The notes under the pieces were generated by a model. That model was not told the origin of the DNA and did not search any database. It worked only from the letters and a program-made list of their open reading frames with translations. A stretch of 64,000 nt of DNA, taken from DAISIL01 sp036822015 (lineage in GTDB: Bacteria > Bacteroidota > Bacteroidia > Cytophagales > Bernardetiaceae). The translations under genes were made by a program, and so were the position numbers. Positions within the stretch are counted from its first letter, which is position 1. Each line of letters begins with the position of its first letter. The stretch is taken from positions 62,001 through 126,000 of the forward strand of contig DAISIL010000001.1 of NCBI GenBank assembly GCA_036822015.1, given 5' to 3'. Below, piece after piece: positions 16,768-26,163 of the stretch.

Positions 16768-19700
16768 ATGAAAACGATCCAAACTATCTTTTTTGTTCTG
16801 ATTTTCTCATGTGGTCTTGCTGCCCAAACGGTCAATCGCGTTCAGCAAGCCACCGACTCGGGCAACCCCATCGCAGAGGCGACTTTTGGGGCCGTCCCAA
16901 CAGCAGGTAACTTATTGATTGCGGTTACGGGTGTCCGTTCGGGGGGGAATAACACCACAGCAGCCATCGGGACAACCAACGCCAACCTCGAAGACCTGGC
17001 CCTGAATGCCACCACCCCCACAGGCTGGACAAAAGTAGTCGAAAACTACTTCCGCACCAATGACGGTAACCGGAGAGGCATTGCGATCTTTTACAAAATC
17101 GCTGGGGCAGCCGAACCCACCACCGTTACCACCCGTTGGGATGACGGGGCAACCCAAAACCATCTCATCATACAGGAGTTTAACCTGGTTGGGGGCGGGA
17201 CGATCGCCTTTGATGTGGCCGCGAGCAGTAACACAGGTACGGGTGCGGCCAACAACCTCTCCACCGGAACTACGGCCGCCACAGCACAGGCTAACTCGCT
17301 CATCATCACGGGATTGATGTCCAGAGAAACAGCCACGGCCGCCACCTGGACAAACGACATCGCCAACAACATCCTCTTCAACGCCACCGAAGGGGCCGCC
17401 GTAACCGTACAAAGTGCTTATGGCGTAGCGACCGTGCAAGGAACCAAAGAAAGCACGGCTACCATCGCCGAAAACCTACTCATGAACTCGGGCATCGTTG
17501 CTTTTAGCTTGACCCCAGCCGCCACTTCGGCCTCCTTCACCACCACCATCACGCCCGGTAGCTGTACCGTAGGCTTTGATGCTACCCCCTCTATCTCGGC
17601 TAGCGGTGCGCTCACTTATGCCTGGGATTTCGATAACGACGGCAACTTCAACGACGGAACAGGCATCAACCCCAGCTTTACCTTCGGATCAGTGGGGCCG
17701 CACACGGTAAGCCTGCAAGTAACCGATGCCGCCAGCACGACCAGCAGTACGAGCAGTACCTTCAGCCTCAATCCCACCGTAGCCGCTACCTTCACGACCA
17801 GCAATAGCCCGGGCAGCAATACGGTCATCTTCAATGCCTCCGCATCCAATGCCGGACCGGGAGCCACCTATAACTGGAACTTTGGCGATGCCACCACCAG
17901 CACGCAGGGGCCCTCCGTCAATCACACCTACGCCGCTACGGGTACCTACAACGTAACCCTCACCATCACAACGCCCTGCGGCGGAAACGGCAATGCCGCC
18001 CAAAACGTAACGACCCAAGACTGCACGCCTTCGGCAAATCTTTCCTTTGCCGAGGTTGCCAATGCCGCCGGTGCCAATCTCGGGGGCGGCAAAGATGGTG
18101 GTTCTGCCTGGGCCGACTTCAACAACGACGGTTGCCTAGACCTGATCGTCAATACAACCGGGCAGGGTACACGGATATTTCAGAGCGACTGCAACTTACC
18201 CAACCCCCAGTTTACGGACGTAACCGCTGCCCGAGTGCCACTGAATGCCAACAACGACCGCGACGGTAACAACCAGGTGGATATTCTCCAAATCAACCTA
18301 GAACGCTCCGCCGTTTGGGCGGATCTCAATAACGACGGGCTGCCCGATTTTGTCCGCAATAGCTCCACCCGCATCGAAATTTATATCAACCAGGGCGGAC
18401 CCAACTTCAACTTCGAGATGATATGGTTTTTGGCAACCAATAACGTCGGCTGCGGCGCAAACATCATCAATGGTTCTCATCTGCTGCCCACGCTCAATGG
18501 CTGTGGCAACGGTGGCGGCAATGGTGTCGGGCAAGCCAACTTTTGCATGAATGGCGAGGGTGTGGGTTTTGTTGATTATGATAACGACGGGTTCCTGGAC
18601 GTGATTTTGGAGAACCATGACTACGGCGTGGATATTTTCACCAACCGCCTGCCCGCTTTCCTGGCCGGTACTGCCAATACCCCTTTTGAGCTACGCACCT
18701 GCAACAACACGGCCGCCCAGAACGCTGCCGCTGTTCCTGCCTCTAACGGTACCGGACTGATTGAGCGTGCCACCGATGGCGACTACATGACCGTCGGCGA
18801 CTACAACCTCGATGGCTACCTCGACATCCTGGCCCGCAAGCGCGGCAACGGCCCCGGCCCCACGCAGTTTGCCAATGACCTCTTCACCAACAACACCAAC
18901 GGCACGTTTACGCTCGACAACCAAAACTTCGCCGAGGATGCCGACAATGGAAACAAAGGCGGGGTGGCTTTCTGTGATTTTAATGCCGACGGACGATTTG
19001 ATATTGTCTGGACAGAACACACCAACGATGGACGAAAAGCCGTCATCTGGCTACAGGATGCCCCAACGGCGACCTTCCCTGCCCGTCTCAACCCCGATCC
19101 TTTGCAGGCACTCATCGCCGACCAGGGGGTAGGTGTCGTCGATGGGGTGGCTTGCGGCGATGTGGACGGGGATGGTTACGCCGATCTGGCTTTGGGGGCA
19201 AGCAACGGCATCTTTTTGTTTCGCAATACGCTCCCCACGCCAGGTGGAGCCGTAGGCTTTGATTTTGTTCAACGCTTTGGTACACAAAACTTTGAAGGGA
19301 TAAACCTGGTGGACTACGACGGCGATGGCGACCTAGACCTCTACGGAAACGTCGCCGGAGGCAACAACCGCCTTTGGCGCAACACAACCACCATCTGCGA
19401 TTACATCAAGGTAGAGGCTCTCCAGTGCATCGCCCCCGGGCTGTACCGAGAAGCCATCGGGGCGACCATCGAAATACGCAATCCAGGTGGCGGCCCCGCC
19501 ATTGCCTCCCTCCAGGATGTCAATGCGGCCAAAGGACATGGCTCCCAAAACCCCCTCACGATCACGACCGGAATCCCTAATCAAAATGCTGTTTATCAGG
19601 TGTTTGTGCGCTTTCCGCCCTATAACGTCGATCTGGATGGGAATGGCACTATCGAAAATCCCAACCCGAACGGACAAAACGAAACCATCCTGGAGACCTT

Positions 19701-20367
19701 TTCGGTCAATGTACGGCCGTCGGATTTTCCCAACAACACCGTCCGTATTTCGAGTTTCTTCTCGATCAGTGGTGGGGCTTCTAATTGTGTGGAGCAACTT
19801 TTGCCCGTCCAACTGGCCAACTTCGGTGCCTTTGCCCAAGATGACCAGGTAAAAGTCCATTGGATCACGGTAGCCGAGCAGAACAACAGCCATTTTATCG
19901 TGGAGCGATCCACCAACGGGGAGGTTTTTGAGTGGGTGGCCCGCGTCAATGGCAAAGGCAACAGCCAGGACGGACAAGCCTATGCCGCCTATGATCCACG
20001 GCCCTACATCGGGCATTCGTACTATCGCCTGCGGCAAGTCGATCTGGACGGGTCTGAACACCTCTCCCGAGTCGTGAATGTCTATTTTGAGCCGCCGGCC
20101 GGTAGGCGTGCCGAACTCACCTTGCTCGGTAATCCCGTCCGGATCGGGACACCCATAGAGGCGGCTTATCACGCCTTTGGGCAGGAGCGCGTCCAGGTAT
20201 CCCTTCACGATACGATGGGACGAACTTACTTTCAGAAAGACTGGCGCATTCAGGCGGCGGGCTATCACACGCTCCATGTCCCCACGGATCATCTCACAAA
20301 AGGTGTATATTTGTTGCGCTTTCAGACCAAGGCCGGTTTGATCGTCAAAAAAATACTCCTGCACTGA
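16768..20367 (+). CDS. large secreted protein: PKD domains, FG-GAP/VCBS repeats, ASPIC-like region, T9SS sorting domain
   Basis: The 1199-residue protein begins with a signal peptide (MKTIQTIFFVLIFSCGLAAQ), so the start is ATG 16768. An all-beta N-terminal domain of about 230 residues is followed by two PKD domains (AWDFDNDG, YNWNFGDATTS). A beta-propeller of calcium-binding FG-GAP repeats then carries DFNNDGCLDL, DLNNDGLPDF, DYDNDGFLDV, DYNLDGYLDI, DFNADGRFDI, DVDGDGYADL and DYDGDGDLDL. An ASPIC/UnbV-like segment (AIGATIEIRNP) and a fibronectin-like stretch come next. The last 80 residues (LLGNPVRIG to KKILLH) are a type A sorting domain for type IX secretion. It is expected to be exported to the cell surface or medium, perhaps as a calcium-dependent adhesin. 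The ligand is unknown. Confidence 0.9.
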   Translation: MKTIQTIFFVLIFSCGLAAQTVNRVQQATDSGNPIAEATFGAVPTAGNLLIAVTGVRSGGNNTTAAIGTTNANLEDLALNATTPTGWTKVVENYFRTNDGNRRGIAIFYKIAGAAEPTTVTTRWDDGATQNHLIIQEFNLVGGGTIAFDVAASSNTGTGAANNLSTGTTAATAQANSLIITGLMSRETATAATWTNDIANNILFNATEGAAVTVQSAYGVATVQGTKESTATIAENLLMNSGIVAFSLTPAATSASFTTTITPGSCTVGFDATPSISASGALTYAWDFDNDGNFNDGTGINPSFTFGSVGPHTVSLQVTDAASTTSSTSSTFSLNPTVAATFTTSNSPGSNTVIFNASASNAGPGATYNWNFGDATTSTQGPSVNHTYAATGTYNVTLTITTPCGGNGNAAQNVTTQDCTPSANLSFAEVANAAGANLGGGKDGGSAWADFNNDGCLDLIVNTTGQGTRIFQSDCNLPNPQFTDVTAARVPLNANNDRDGNNQVDILQINLERSAVWADLNNDGLPDFVRNSSTRIEIYINQGGPNFNFEMIWFLATNNVGCGANIINGSHLLPTLNGCGNGGGNGVGQANFCMNGEGVGFVDYDNDGFLDVILENHDYGVDIFTNRLPAFLAGTANTPFELRTCNNTAAQNAAAVPASNGTGLIERATDGDYMTVGDYNLDGYLDILARKRGNGPGPTQFANDLFTNNTNGTFTLDNQNFAEDADNGNKGGVAFCDFNADGRFDIVWTEHTNDGRKAVIWLQDAPTATFPARLNPDPLQALIADQGVGVVDGVACGDVDGDGYADLALGASNGIFLFRNTLPTPGGAVGFDFVQRFGTQNFEGINLVDYDGDGDLDLYGNVAGGNNRLWRNTTTICDYIKVEALQCIAPGLYREAIGATIEIRNPGGGPAIASLQDVNAAKGHGSQNPLTITTGIPNQNAVYQVFVRFPPYNVDLDGNGTIENPNPNGQNETILETFSVNVRPSDFPNNTVRISSFFSISGGASNCVEQLLPVQLANFGAFAQDDQVKVHWITVAEQNNSHFIVERSTNGEVFEWVARVNGKGNSQDGQAYAAYDPRPYIGHSYYRLRQVDLDGSEHLSRVVNVYFEPPAGRRAELTLLGNPVRIGTPIEAAYHAFGQERVQVSLHDTMGRTYFQKDWRIQAAGYHTLHVPTDHLTKGVYLLRFQTKAGLIVKKILLH

Positions 20368-21263
20368 TGAAACACCCTTTTTTCTTTGTCTGTACGCTTG
20401 TCTTTCTCGCAGTTGCCTGCCAAAAGAAGACCAGTCCGCCCGTTCTACCCGAGCAGCCCGCCCGCCAAAAAACCTTTGCCCCCGGCGTAGATTTGGGGGA
20501 AGTCCAAAACGCAAAGATTGATGAAGCCTCCGGACTGGTGGCTAGCCAGCAACATGCAGGCACGTACTGGACACACAACGACAGCGGCGATAAGGCACGC
20601 ATCTTTGCCGTCTCCGAAACGGGACAAGACCTCGGCACTTTTCTCCTCGAAGGCATCACACTCAACGACCACGAAGACATTGCCCTCGGCAAGGGAAGCA
20701 TTTTTTTGGGGGATTTCGGGGACAACCGCGCCAAGCGATCCGAGTACATCATCTATCATTTCCCCGAACCCAGCCCCGAAGCAAGTGGCACCAAACACGA
20801 GATCGAGGCAAAATCTATCGCCGCCATTCGGTTTCGTTATCCCGATGGGGCCCGAGATGCCGAGACGCTTCTCTACGACCCCTGGTCTGATTCACTCTTT
20901 GTCCTCACGAAGCGGGAGCAGCGCGTCCGACTTTATCGCTTGCCCAGCCAAAGCCCTGATCCTGAAACTATTCTGACGGCCGTCTTCTTGATCGACCTAC
21001 CCTACCACATGAGCGTTGGCGGCGATATTTCGGCTGATGGCAGCGAAATTCTCATCAAGAGTTACCAGGAGGTTTTTTATTGGAAACGCCCCGAAGGAAT
21101 GCCCCTGGCAACGGCCTTGCAGCAAAACCCCGAGGTATTGGACTACGACCCCGAACCACAGGGCGAGAGTATCGCCTGGAAAGCCGACGGCAGCGGTTTT
21201 TTTACCGTTTCGGAGGAACGCCATCAGATACCCGCCCAGATGCGGTTTTATGCCCGTCGATGA
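20367..21263 (+). CDS. outer-membrane-type lipoprotein of unknown function, coupled to the T9SS gene
   Basis: This 298-residue protein starts with a lipoprotein signal whose lipobox is LAVAC, followed by a basic, proline-rich linker. The mature part has repeated beta motifs (DEASGLVAS, YWTHNDSGDKARIFAV, NDHEDIALG, FLGDFGDNRAKR, SGFFTVSEE) that suggest a small beta-propeller similar to SdiA-regulated or phytase-like esterase proteins. I do not assign an activity. Its start codon overlaps the stop of the large T9SS protein (TGATG), which implies translational coupling and a shared role at the surface. The aspartate- and histidine-rich HNDSGD and DHED motifs could bind a metal. Confidence 0.72.
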   Translation: MKHPFFFVCTLVFLAVACQKKTSPPVLPEQPARQKTFAPGVDLGEVQNAKIDEASGLVASQQHAGTYWTHNDSGDKARIFAVSETGQDLGTFLLEGITLNDHEDIALGKGSIFLGDFGDNRAKRSEYIIYHFPEPSPEASGTKHEIEAKSIAAIRFRYPDGARDAETLLYDPWSDSLFVLTKREQRVRLYRLPSQSPDPETILTAVFLIDLPYHMSVGGDISADGSEILIKSYQEVFYWKRPEGMPLATALQQNPEVLDYDPEPQGESIAWKADGSGFFTVSEERHQIPAQMRFYARR

Positions 21264-21362
21264 TGCGCTAAGGCGAAGAATTTTTGGAGGGCAGTAGAAA
21301 AGTCCGTATTTTTCGGTTTAACAGCAGATTAGAAATTATCCACGATCCATTACCGAATTGCC

Positions 21363-21995
21363 ATGGTCTCTAAGTTTTTCCTATCTCTCGTTTGGTGCTT
21401 ATTTTTCGCTGCTTTGAGCCACGCACAAAGCACGCTCAACGACCCCCTCAAAAAACCCGCGATCTGGAAAGCCCTCGAAGAAAACCCGGCCGACGAAGGG
21501 CTGTGGTATCAGTATATGGGTAAGGAAGAAAGCAAGATGAGCCAGCAGCAGTACGATCAATTTATTGGTTGGCGGCAGGAGCTTCTCCTGCGTCTGGCCC
21601 GCCGCAACAGCGCCGCCCGTGCCGCCGAGCAAGCCCGCCAGAAAGCCCGTGCTGATTCCATCGCGCTGGTACAAAAGCAAGCCGAAGAGGAAAAACTCAA
21701 AAATCCCTACCAGGGCAAATCCGCCGCCGAAATCAAAGCCCTCCTGACACAGGAAGCTCTCATTATGGAGGAGAGCGACGAACTCACCGAACTCAAAGGC
21801 AACCTTTACGTTAATTTTGACATCCTCGAAGAAAAATACAAAGCCGAGTTTCAGCGGCTCGGACAGACCTATCAGCCCTACCATGACGTATATCCCGACG
21901 AAAGCTACCCACATGTGCGCTGGTGCGAGGATCAAGAAAAACGCCTACGCGCCCTCAAAGAAGCCAAAGTGCGGGCCCTACGACTGAACAACTAG
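21363..21995 (+). CDS. exported coiled-coil protein of unknown function
   Basis: I do not recognise this 210-residue protein. It has a clear signal peptide (MVSKFFLSLVWCLFFAALSHAQ), then a short domain with WKALEENPADEGLWYQYMGK. A long alanine-, arginine-, glutamine- and glutamate-rich helix (residues about 75-130, coiled-coil prediction likely) follows, and a charged C-terminus ends in RLRALKEAKVRALRLNN. It lies 12 bases before the transglutaminase-like gene on the same strand and is probably co-transcribed with it. A periplasmic location follows from the signal peptide. A leader region of 99 bases separates it from the lipoprotein gene upstream. Confidence 0.65.
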   Translation: MVSKFFLSLVWCLFFAALSHAQSTLNDPLKKPAIWKALEENPADEGLWYQYMGKEESKMSQQQYDQFIGWRQELLLRLARRNSAARAAEQARQKARADSIALVQKQAEEEKLKNPYQGKSAAEIKALLTQEALIMEESDELTELKGNLYVNFDILEEKYKAEFQRLGQTYQPYHDVYPDESYPHVRWCEDQEKRLRALKEAKVRALRLNN

Positions 21996-22007
21996 CAAAT
22001 CTTGTGT

Positions 22008-23927
22008 ATGCTCATCCGATTTGTATGGATCGCTGGCTGGCTTTGGGCAGCAACAGCCCTAGGACAATCCACCCCCGATAATCCCTGGCTCAAAGACATG
22101 CAGGCGACGTATCCCGATCATCCGGCGGTCTTCTTGCTCAAAAAGAAAACCTATCGCCTGGTGCAGGAGGGAAGCCAGCAGTGGTTTATCTACGAGGATT
22201 ATCACAGCGAAATATTGCATCTCCGCGAGGGTTCCGCTGATTGGGCCGACGATCAGATCACCTACTCCCAGTTTTCGGAGATCATTGGCTTTAATGCCTA
22301 CACCCTTGTCCCGACACCCGATGGCGGCCACCAAAAGCTGTCCTACATTCATTTTTCGGATCACAACTGGGTACAGGAGGATGTCTTTTACGATGATACG
22401 CGGGTGCGCAAGTTTATTTTGCCCAAAATTTCGGTGGGTGTCATTACGGTCTTGCGCTACACCCGCAAGATCAAAGATGCGCACTTCTGGAACGGCTTCT
22501 TCTTTAGCTCGGCTTTGCCCATTGAGCAGGCAGCGGTACAGGTGGAGTTTCCGGATTCGGTGGATGTGATTCCGGAGATGTTTCATTTGGAGAAACTCGA
22601 GGAGCTAACGGCGAGTCAGAGCGCGAATAGTTTTGGTTGGGTGGCACGTCGAGTACCTGCCCAGCAGTTGGGTTTGCCGAAGTCTCCGCCGCTGCGCCAA
22701 ACGGAGCCACATGTGGTGTTTCGTTTGGGGAGTTTTGGTAGGCAGCGGTCTTTTTTGCGGAGCTATCACGATCTATGCCGTTGGTATTACACTTTTGTTG
22801 AGGCGATTGACAAACGGGCGGATTGGGGGCTAGTAGATCGGACGGCCGAGATCACGGCAGGGGTGCGCTCGGAGCGAGAGGCAGCCGAACGGATTTTTGC
22901 ATGGGTACAGCAGCACATCCGCTACCTGGCTTTTGAGGAGGGCTGGAGTGGTTTTATTCCCGAGATGCCTTTGCAGGTGTGCCAAAAGGGCTACGGCGAC
23001 TGCAAGAGCATGTCCAGTTTGTTGGTGGGGCTGCTGCGGACGGCAGGCATTCGGGCGCACTTTGCCTGGATTGGCTCCCGTGATTTGCCCTACACCTACG
23101 CTCAGCTACCCACGCCACTCTCCGACGACCACATGATCGTGATGGCCTTGCTGGAGGGAGATACACTTTGGCTGGATGCCACTTCGCCGTATCGTCCTTT
23201 CGGGACGGCAGCGCATTTTGTGCAGGGCAAGGAGGCCCTGGTTGGGTTGGGACCGGATAGCTGCTTGATTGCCGCCATCCCACAGGCACCGGCTGCCCAT
23301 AACCAGATCAAGGATTCTTGTCATTTTTATTTTGAGCAAACGCACATACGCGCCGAGGGGGTGCTTCGTCTTTCGGGCTATGCCAAAACGGTTGTCGCCG
23401 AAGTCTTGCAGGCGCATCAGCCCGACGAGTTGCAGAATATCTTACCACGCCTGCTCCAGTACGGACATCCCTCCGTACAACTCCAGCACGTAAACATCCG
23501 CCATTTTGATGGTACGCCCGTGCCCCTCGAAATTCATTATACACTGCTCCTGAAAGACTACCAGCGCATCTTCCGAAACGAGGTGTACTTCAACCCACAC
23601 GTATCCATGATCTGGAAAGAAAAATTTCTGACCGCTGACCGTCGTGTGGCATGGGTCAATTCTTATGCCTTTGAGCAGCAGCATATCTACACGTTTCACC
23701 TACCGGAAGGCTTTCGCAACCTCTCTACACTCAAAGATGACGCTTGGCAATCCCCTGATTTTGGCTATACTTGTCGGTATGAGCGCGACGGACAAAAGTC
23801 CATGACGCTGCGGCAGCACTTCTACAACAACGGACTAGCCATCCAGCCCGAGCAGTTTGCGGACTGGAACCGCATGATAGAGCAACTCACCCGTCTGTAC
23901 CAAGAAAACGTACTGCTGGCCCGCTAA
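22008..23927 (+). CDS. exported DUF3857/transglutaminase-like protein
   Basis: The 639-residue protein has a signal peptide (MLIRFVWIAGWLWAATALGQ); ATG 22008 is preferred over the TTG at 22002. The N-terminal half is a beta-rich DUF3857 domain (YHSEILHLREGSAD, VITVLRYTRKI). The middle is a transglutaminase/papain-like core with the candidate catalytic triad Cys in GYGDCKSMS, His in SDDHMIV and Asp in LWLDATSP. The C-terminal third resembles the DUF3858 tail. Proteins of this layout are common in Bacteroidota and are placed in the periplasm, but no substrate is established. The triad looks intact, so an amide-bond enzyme (protease or crosslinker) is plausible. Confidence 0.85.
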   Translation: MLIRFVWIAGWLWAATALGQSTPDNPWLKDMQATYPDHPAVFLLKKKTYRLVQEGSQQWFIYEDYHSEILHLREGSADWADDQITYSQFSEIIGFNAYTLVPTPDGGHQKLSYIHFSDHNWVQEDVFYDDTRVRKFILPKISVGVITVLRYTRKIKDAHFWNGFFFSSALPIEQAAVQVEFPDSVDVIPEMFHLEKLEELTASQSANSFGWVARRVPAQQLGLPKSPPLRQTEPHVVFRLGSFGRQRSFLRSYHDLCRWYYTFVEAIDKRADWGLVDRTAEITAGVRSEREAAERIFAWVQQHIRYLAFEEGWSGFIPEMPLQVCQKGYGDCKSMSSLLVGLLRTAGIRAHFAWIGSRDLPYTYAQLPTPLSDDHMIVMALLEGDTLWLDATSPYRPFGTAAHFVQGKEALVGLGPDSCLIAAIPQAPAAHNQIKDSCHFYFEQTHIRAEGVLRLSGYAKTVVAEVLQAHQPDELQNILPRLLQYGHPSVQLQHVNIRHFDGTPVPLEIHYTLLLKDYQRIFRNEVYFNPHVSMIWKEKFLTADRRVAWVNSYAFEQQHIYTFHLPEGFRNLSTLKDDAWQSPDFGYTCRYERDGQKSMTLRQHFYNNGLAIQPEQFADWNRMIEQLTRLYQENVLLAR

Positions 23928-23931
23928 TGAC

Positions 23932-26109
23932 TCAAAAAGCATATTGCACACCGATAAGCCAGCGGCGTTTTTCGAGGCGGTAATCAAAGCGATGCGCGTT
24001 GTTTTTGAGCAAAAAACGATCCTGATTGAGGAGGTTATGGACCCAAAGGCTGACTTCTAGCCGCTTTGTGGGCGTAATGCCTAGTTTGGTATCCCAGTTG
24101 AGCCAGGCGGCGACCTGCTCGGGACGAAAATCCTCCGTTTCGGGGATGATGTCGGAGTTTCGTCGGCGCACCATACCCTGGTAGTTGCCGATCAGGGAGG
24201 CAAAGCCCCACCGGTGATGATAGCGAACGCCGGCATTGGCTCGGTGAGCCGGATACCAGGTCAGGAGGCTGCTTTGGGCGATGCCCTGATCCGTGATGCG
24301 CTCGCGAAGGCGGTGGTTGTAGGCATAATTGAAGAAACCCGAGAGGGCATCGCTGGTGTAGCTCAGTTGGGTTTCGAGGCCGAGGGTAGAGAGGTCGTAG
24401 AGGTTGGTGCTAAGGTTGGCATTGGCTTGGCTGTACGCGATGATGTCCTGAAACTGGATGTTATAGAAGAACACCGCGTCGATTTTCCAGGAGCGGTTGG
24501 GCTGCCAGAGGGATTGTAACTCAAAGGTTGTCAGGGTCTCGGGGGAGAGCTGTTCGATATTTGAGGCCAGCGTAAAGGTATTGCTCCCAAACATTTCCGT
24601 AGGGGCGGGGGTGCGGAAGGCACGCCCGAGGAAAGCCTTGAAGGTCAGATCAGCGGTGGGGGTATAGACAAGCCCGAGGCGAGGGCTGATCTGGGAGAAA
24701 TATTTTTGCCGGAGTGTATCGGGGCTGGTGTTCAGGTCATTGAAGGTAAAAAACTGGACATCGTAGCGCAGCGAAACGGTTGCCTGGAGTTTATCTTGCC
24801 AATAGGGGCTGATGTATTGGGCAAAAGCAGCGGCATTGTGTACAGGGCGGTTGAGGATATACCCAAACCAGGGCCCCACATCGCGGGTTTGGTTGTCGGG
24901 GAAAGGCAAAAAGGTATCGTTGAGGTCGATGTTGGATTGGTGCTTTTTATCGCCGTTGTAGTGCAAGATGCTACCCTCTACGCCGCCCAAGATGGCTGAT
25001 TGATCGAAGAAACGGAACGTCCACTGGGCCCGCGCCAGGATGTCCTGGGCGTGGGTGTACAGCAGTTCATCTACGCCGTTGGGGTAGTGGGTGCCATAGG
25101 CTGTTGTTAGGTCGGGGAAGTAGCGCATATCCCATCGGATGTTGTGGCGTTGGTAGCGGAGGAGGTAGTCTTGGGTGAGGGCTTTTTGTCGGTGAGCGGT
25201 GTTGTATTTGAGGATAAGCAGATGGCGATTTTCGCGCAGGTCTTCGGGTCGATCAGGGATATGAAACAGCCATCCATGTCCGGTTTCCATCTGCCAGTTT
25301 TGGTGGTGATACTGGATTTGCCATCCTTCGTATTTTTGTTTGCCGTCGATTTTGAGGAAGGCATAGGCACTCTGCCGAGCATCTCGGGTTTGTCTTTTTC
25401 GGGGCTGATCGAGGGGATTGCCGAGGGGGTCGGTGGGCAGGTAGTCGTCGTAAGAATCGTAGGTGTTGCCGTCGGTCTGAAAAAAGTTAAAGGCTAGGGT
25501 AGCATCCAGATGGTTCGTCTTCCAGGCCGTGAGTAGGTCGTAGAGGCGCGTGGCGGCATTGCCGCCACGCATCTGTATCAGTCCATAGTTGCCTTCGAGG
25601 TCATCGGGGGTGTAGGTGTTGAGGTTCATGACACCGTTCATGGCATTGGAGCCATAGAGGGCCGAGCCTGGCCCCCGAACCACCTCCACGGATTTGGTAA
25701 AGATCAGCGGCGTGATCTCCCAGGTGTAGGCCGAGCCGTATAGGTTGTCATTGACCGGCACACCATCGACGAGCAGCAAGAGGTGGTTGTTGTTCCATCC
25801 CTCAAAGATACCTCTGGCACTAACCGTTCGTCGGTCGTAGTCTTGCGAAAAAGCAAAGCCCGACTGGGCATAGAGCAGAGCGTTAAGACTAAAAAAACCA
25901 TAATCGTTCAATAATTGCCGATCATAGACATCGACCACACTCGAGGCCAGCTGTAACGGTTGATTGATCTTTGCGGCGGTAGAAATTTGTGTTTGCTGGG
26001 CATCTTTGATGGAGAGGGCATAAAAACTCAACGAGTCTTGTTGGGCTACCCCTAAGGATGCCGCAAAAGTTGCCCAAATGATACCTAGCCATCTCGTACA
26101 GTGCTTCAT
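23932..26109 (-). CDS. TonB-dependent outer membrane receptor
   Basis: The 725-residue outer membrane barrel takes up an unknown ligand with energy from TonB. A signal peptide (MKHCTRWLGIIWATFAASLGVAQ) precedes the plug domain, which contains VSARGIFEGWNNNHLLLLVDGVPVND and the closing EVVRGPGSALYGSNAMNGVMN. About 500 residues of alternating beta strands follow, with the TonB-receptor block FKAFLGRAFRTPAPTEMFGS near the middle. No carboxypeptidase-like N-terminal domain and no adjacent SusD gene are present, so this is not a SusC-type polysaccharide transporter. The plug resembles receptors for iron complexes, cobalamin or colicin-type ligands. No Fur-like box or riboswitch was recognised in the 54 bases between it and the divergent channel gene. 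Confidence 0.92.
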   Translation of the reverse strand: MKHCTRWLGIIWATFAASLGVAQQDSLSFYALSIKDAQQTQISTAAKINQPLQLASSVVDVYDRQLLNDYGFFSLNALLYAQSGFAFSQDYDRRTVSARGIFEGWNNNHLLLLVDGVPVNDNLYGSAYTWEITPLIFTKSVEVVRGPGSALYGSNAMNGVMNLNTYTPDDLEGNYGLIQMRGGNAATRLYDLLTAWKTNHLDATLAFNFFQTDGNTYDSYDDYLPTDPLGNPLDQPRKRQTRDARQSAYAFLKIDGKQKYEGWQIQYHHQNWQMETGHGWLFHIPDRPEDLRENRHLLILKYNTAHRQKALTQDYLLRYQRHNIRWDMRYFPDLTTAYGTHYPNGVDELLYTHAQDILARAQWTFRFFDQSAILGGVEGSILHYNGDKKHQSNIDLNDTFLPFPDNQTRDVGPWFGYILNRPVHNAAAFAQYISPYWQDKLQATVSLRYDVQFFTFNDLNTSPDTLRQKYFSQISPRLGLVYTPTADLTFKAFLGRAFRTPAPTEMFGSNTFTLASNIEQLSPETLTTFELQSLWQPNRSWKIDAVFFYNIQFQDIIAYSQANANLSTNLYDLSTLGLETQLSYTSDALSGFFNYAYNHRLRERITDQGIAQSSLLTWYPAHRANAGVRYHHRWGFASLIGNYQGMVRRRNSDIIPETEDFRPEQVAAWLNWDTKLGITPTKRLEVSLWVHNLLNQDRFLLKNNAHRFDYRLEKRRWLIGVQYAF

Positions 26110-26132
26110 AAGAATCGAATATACAAAATGAT

Positions 26133-26140
26133 TACCTTTG
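26133..26140 (+). promoter_or_regulatory. candidate -7 box of the ion channel gene
   Basis: TACCTTTG fits TAnnTTTG and lies 23 bases before the ATG at 26164. No TTG element is at the proper distance. Confidence 0.4.
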
Positions 26141-26163
26141 TATAAGAACTAGACGCAACAAAA

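Noticed and set aside
16912..17439. Glycine-rich 175-codon frame on the minus strand
   Set aside because: Mirror of the alanine- and threonine-rich sense sequence. The composition explains it.
17520..18010. Repeats in the T9SS gene considered as a CRISPR or tandem DNA array
   Set aside because: The similarity is at protein level (PKD and FG-GAP repeats) with varied codons. There are no constant DNA repeats and spacers.
19333..20514. 393-codon open frame antisense to the large T9SS gene
   Set aside because: It is a by-product of the codon bias of the sense gene, with no recognisable domain and no promoter. The sense frame has clear FG-GAP and sorting domains.
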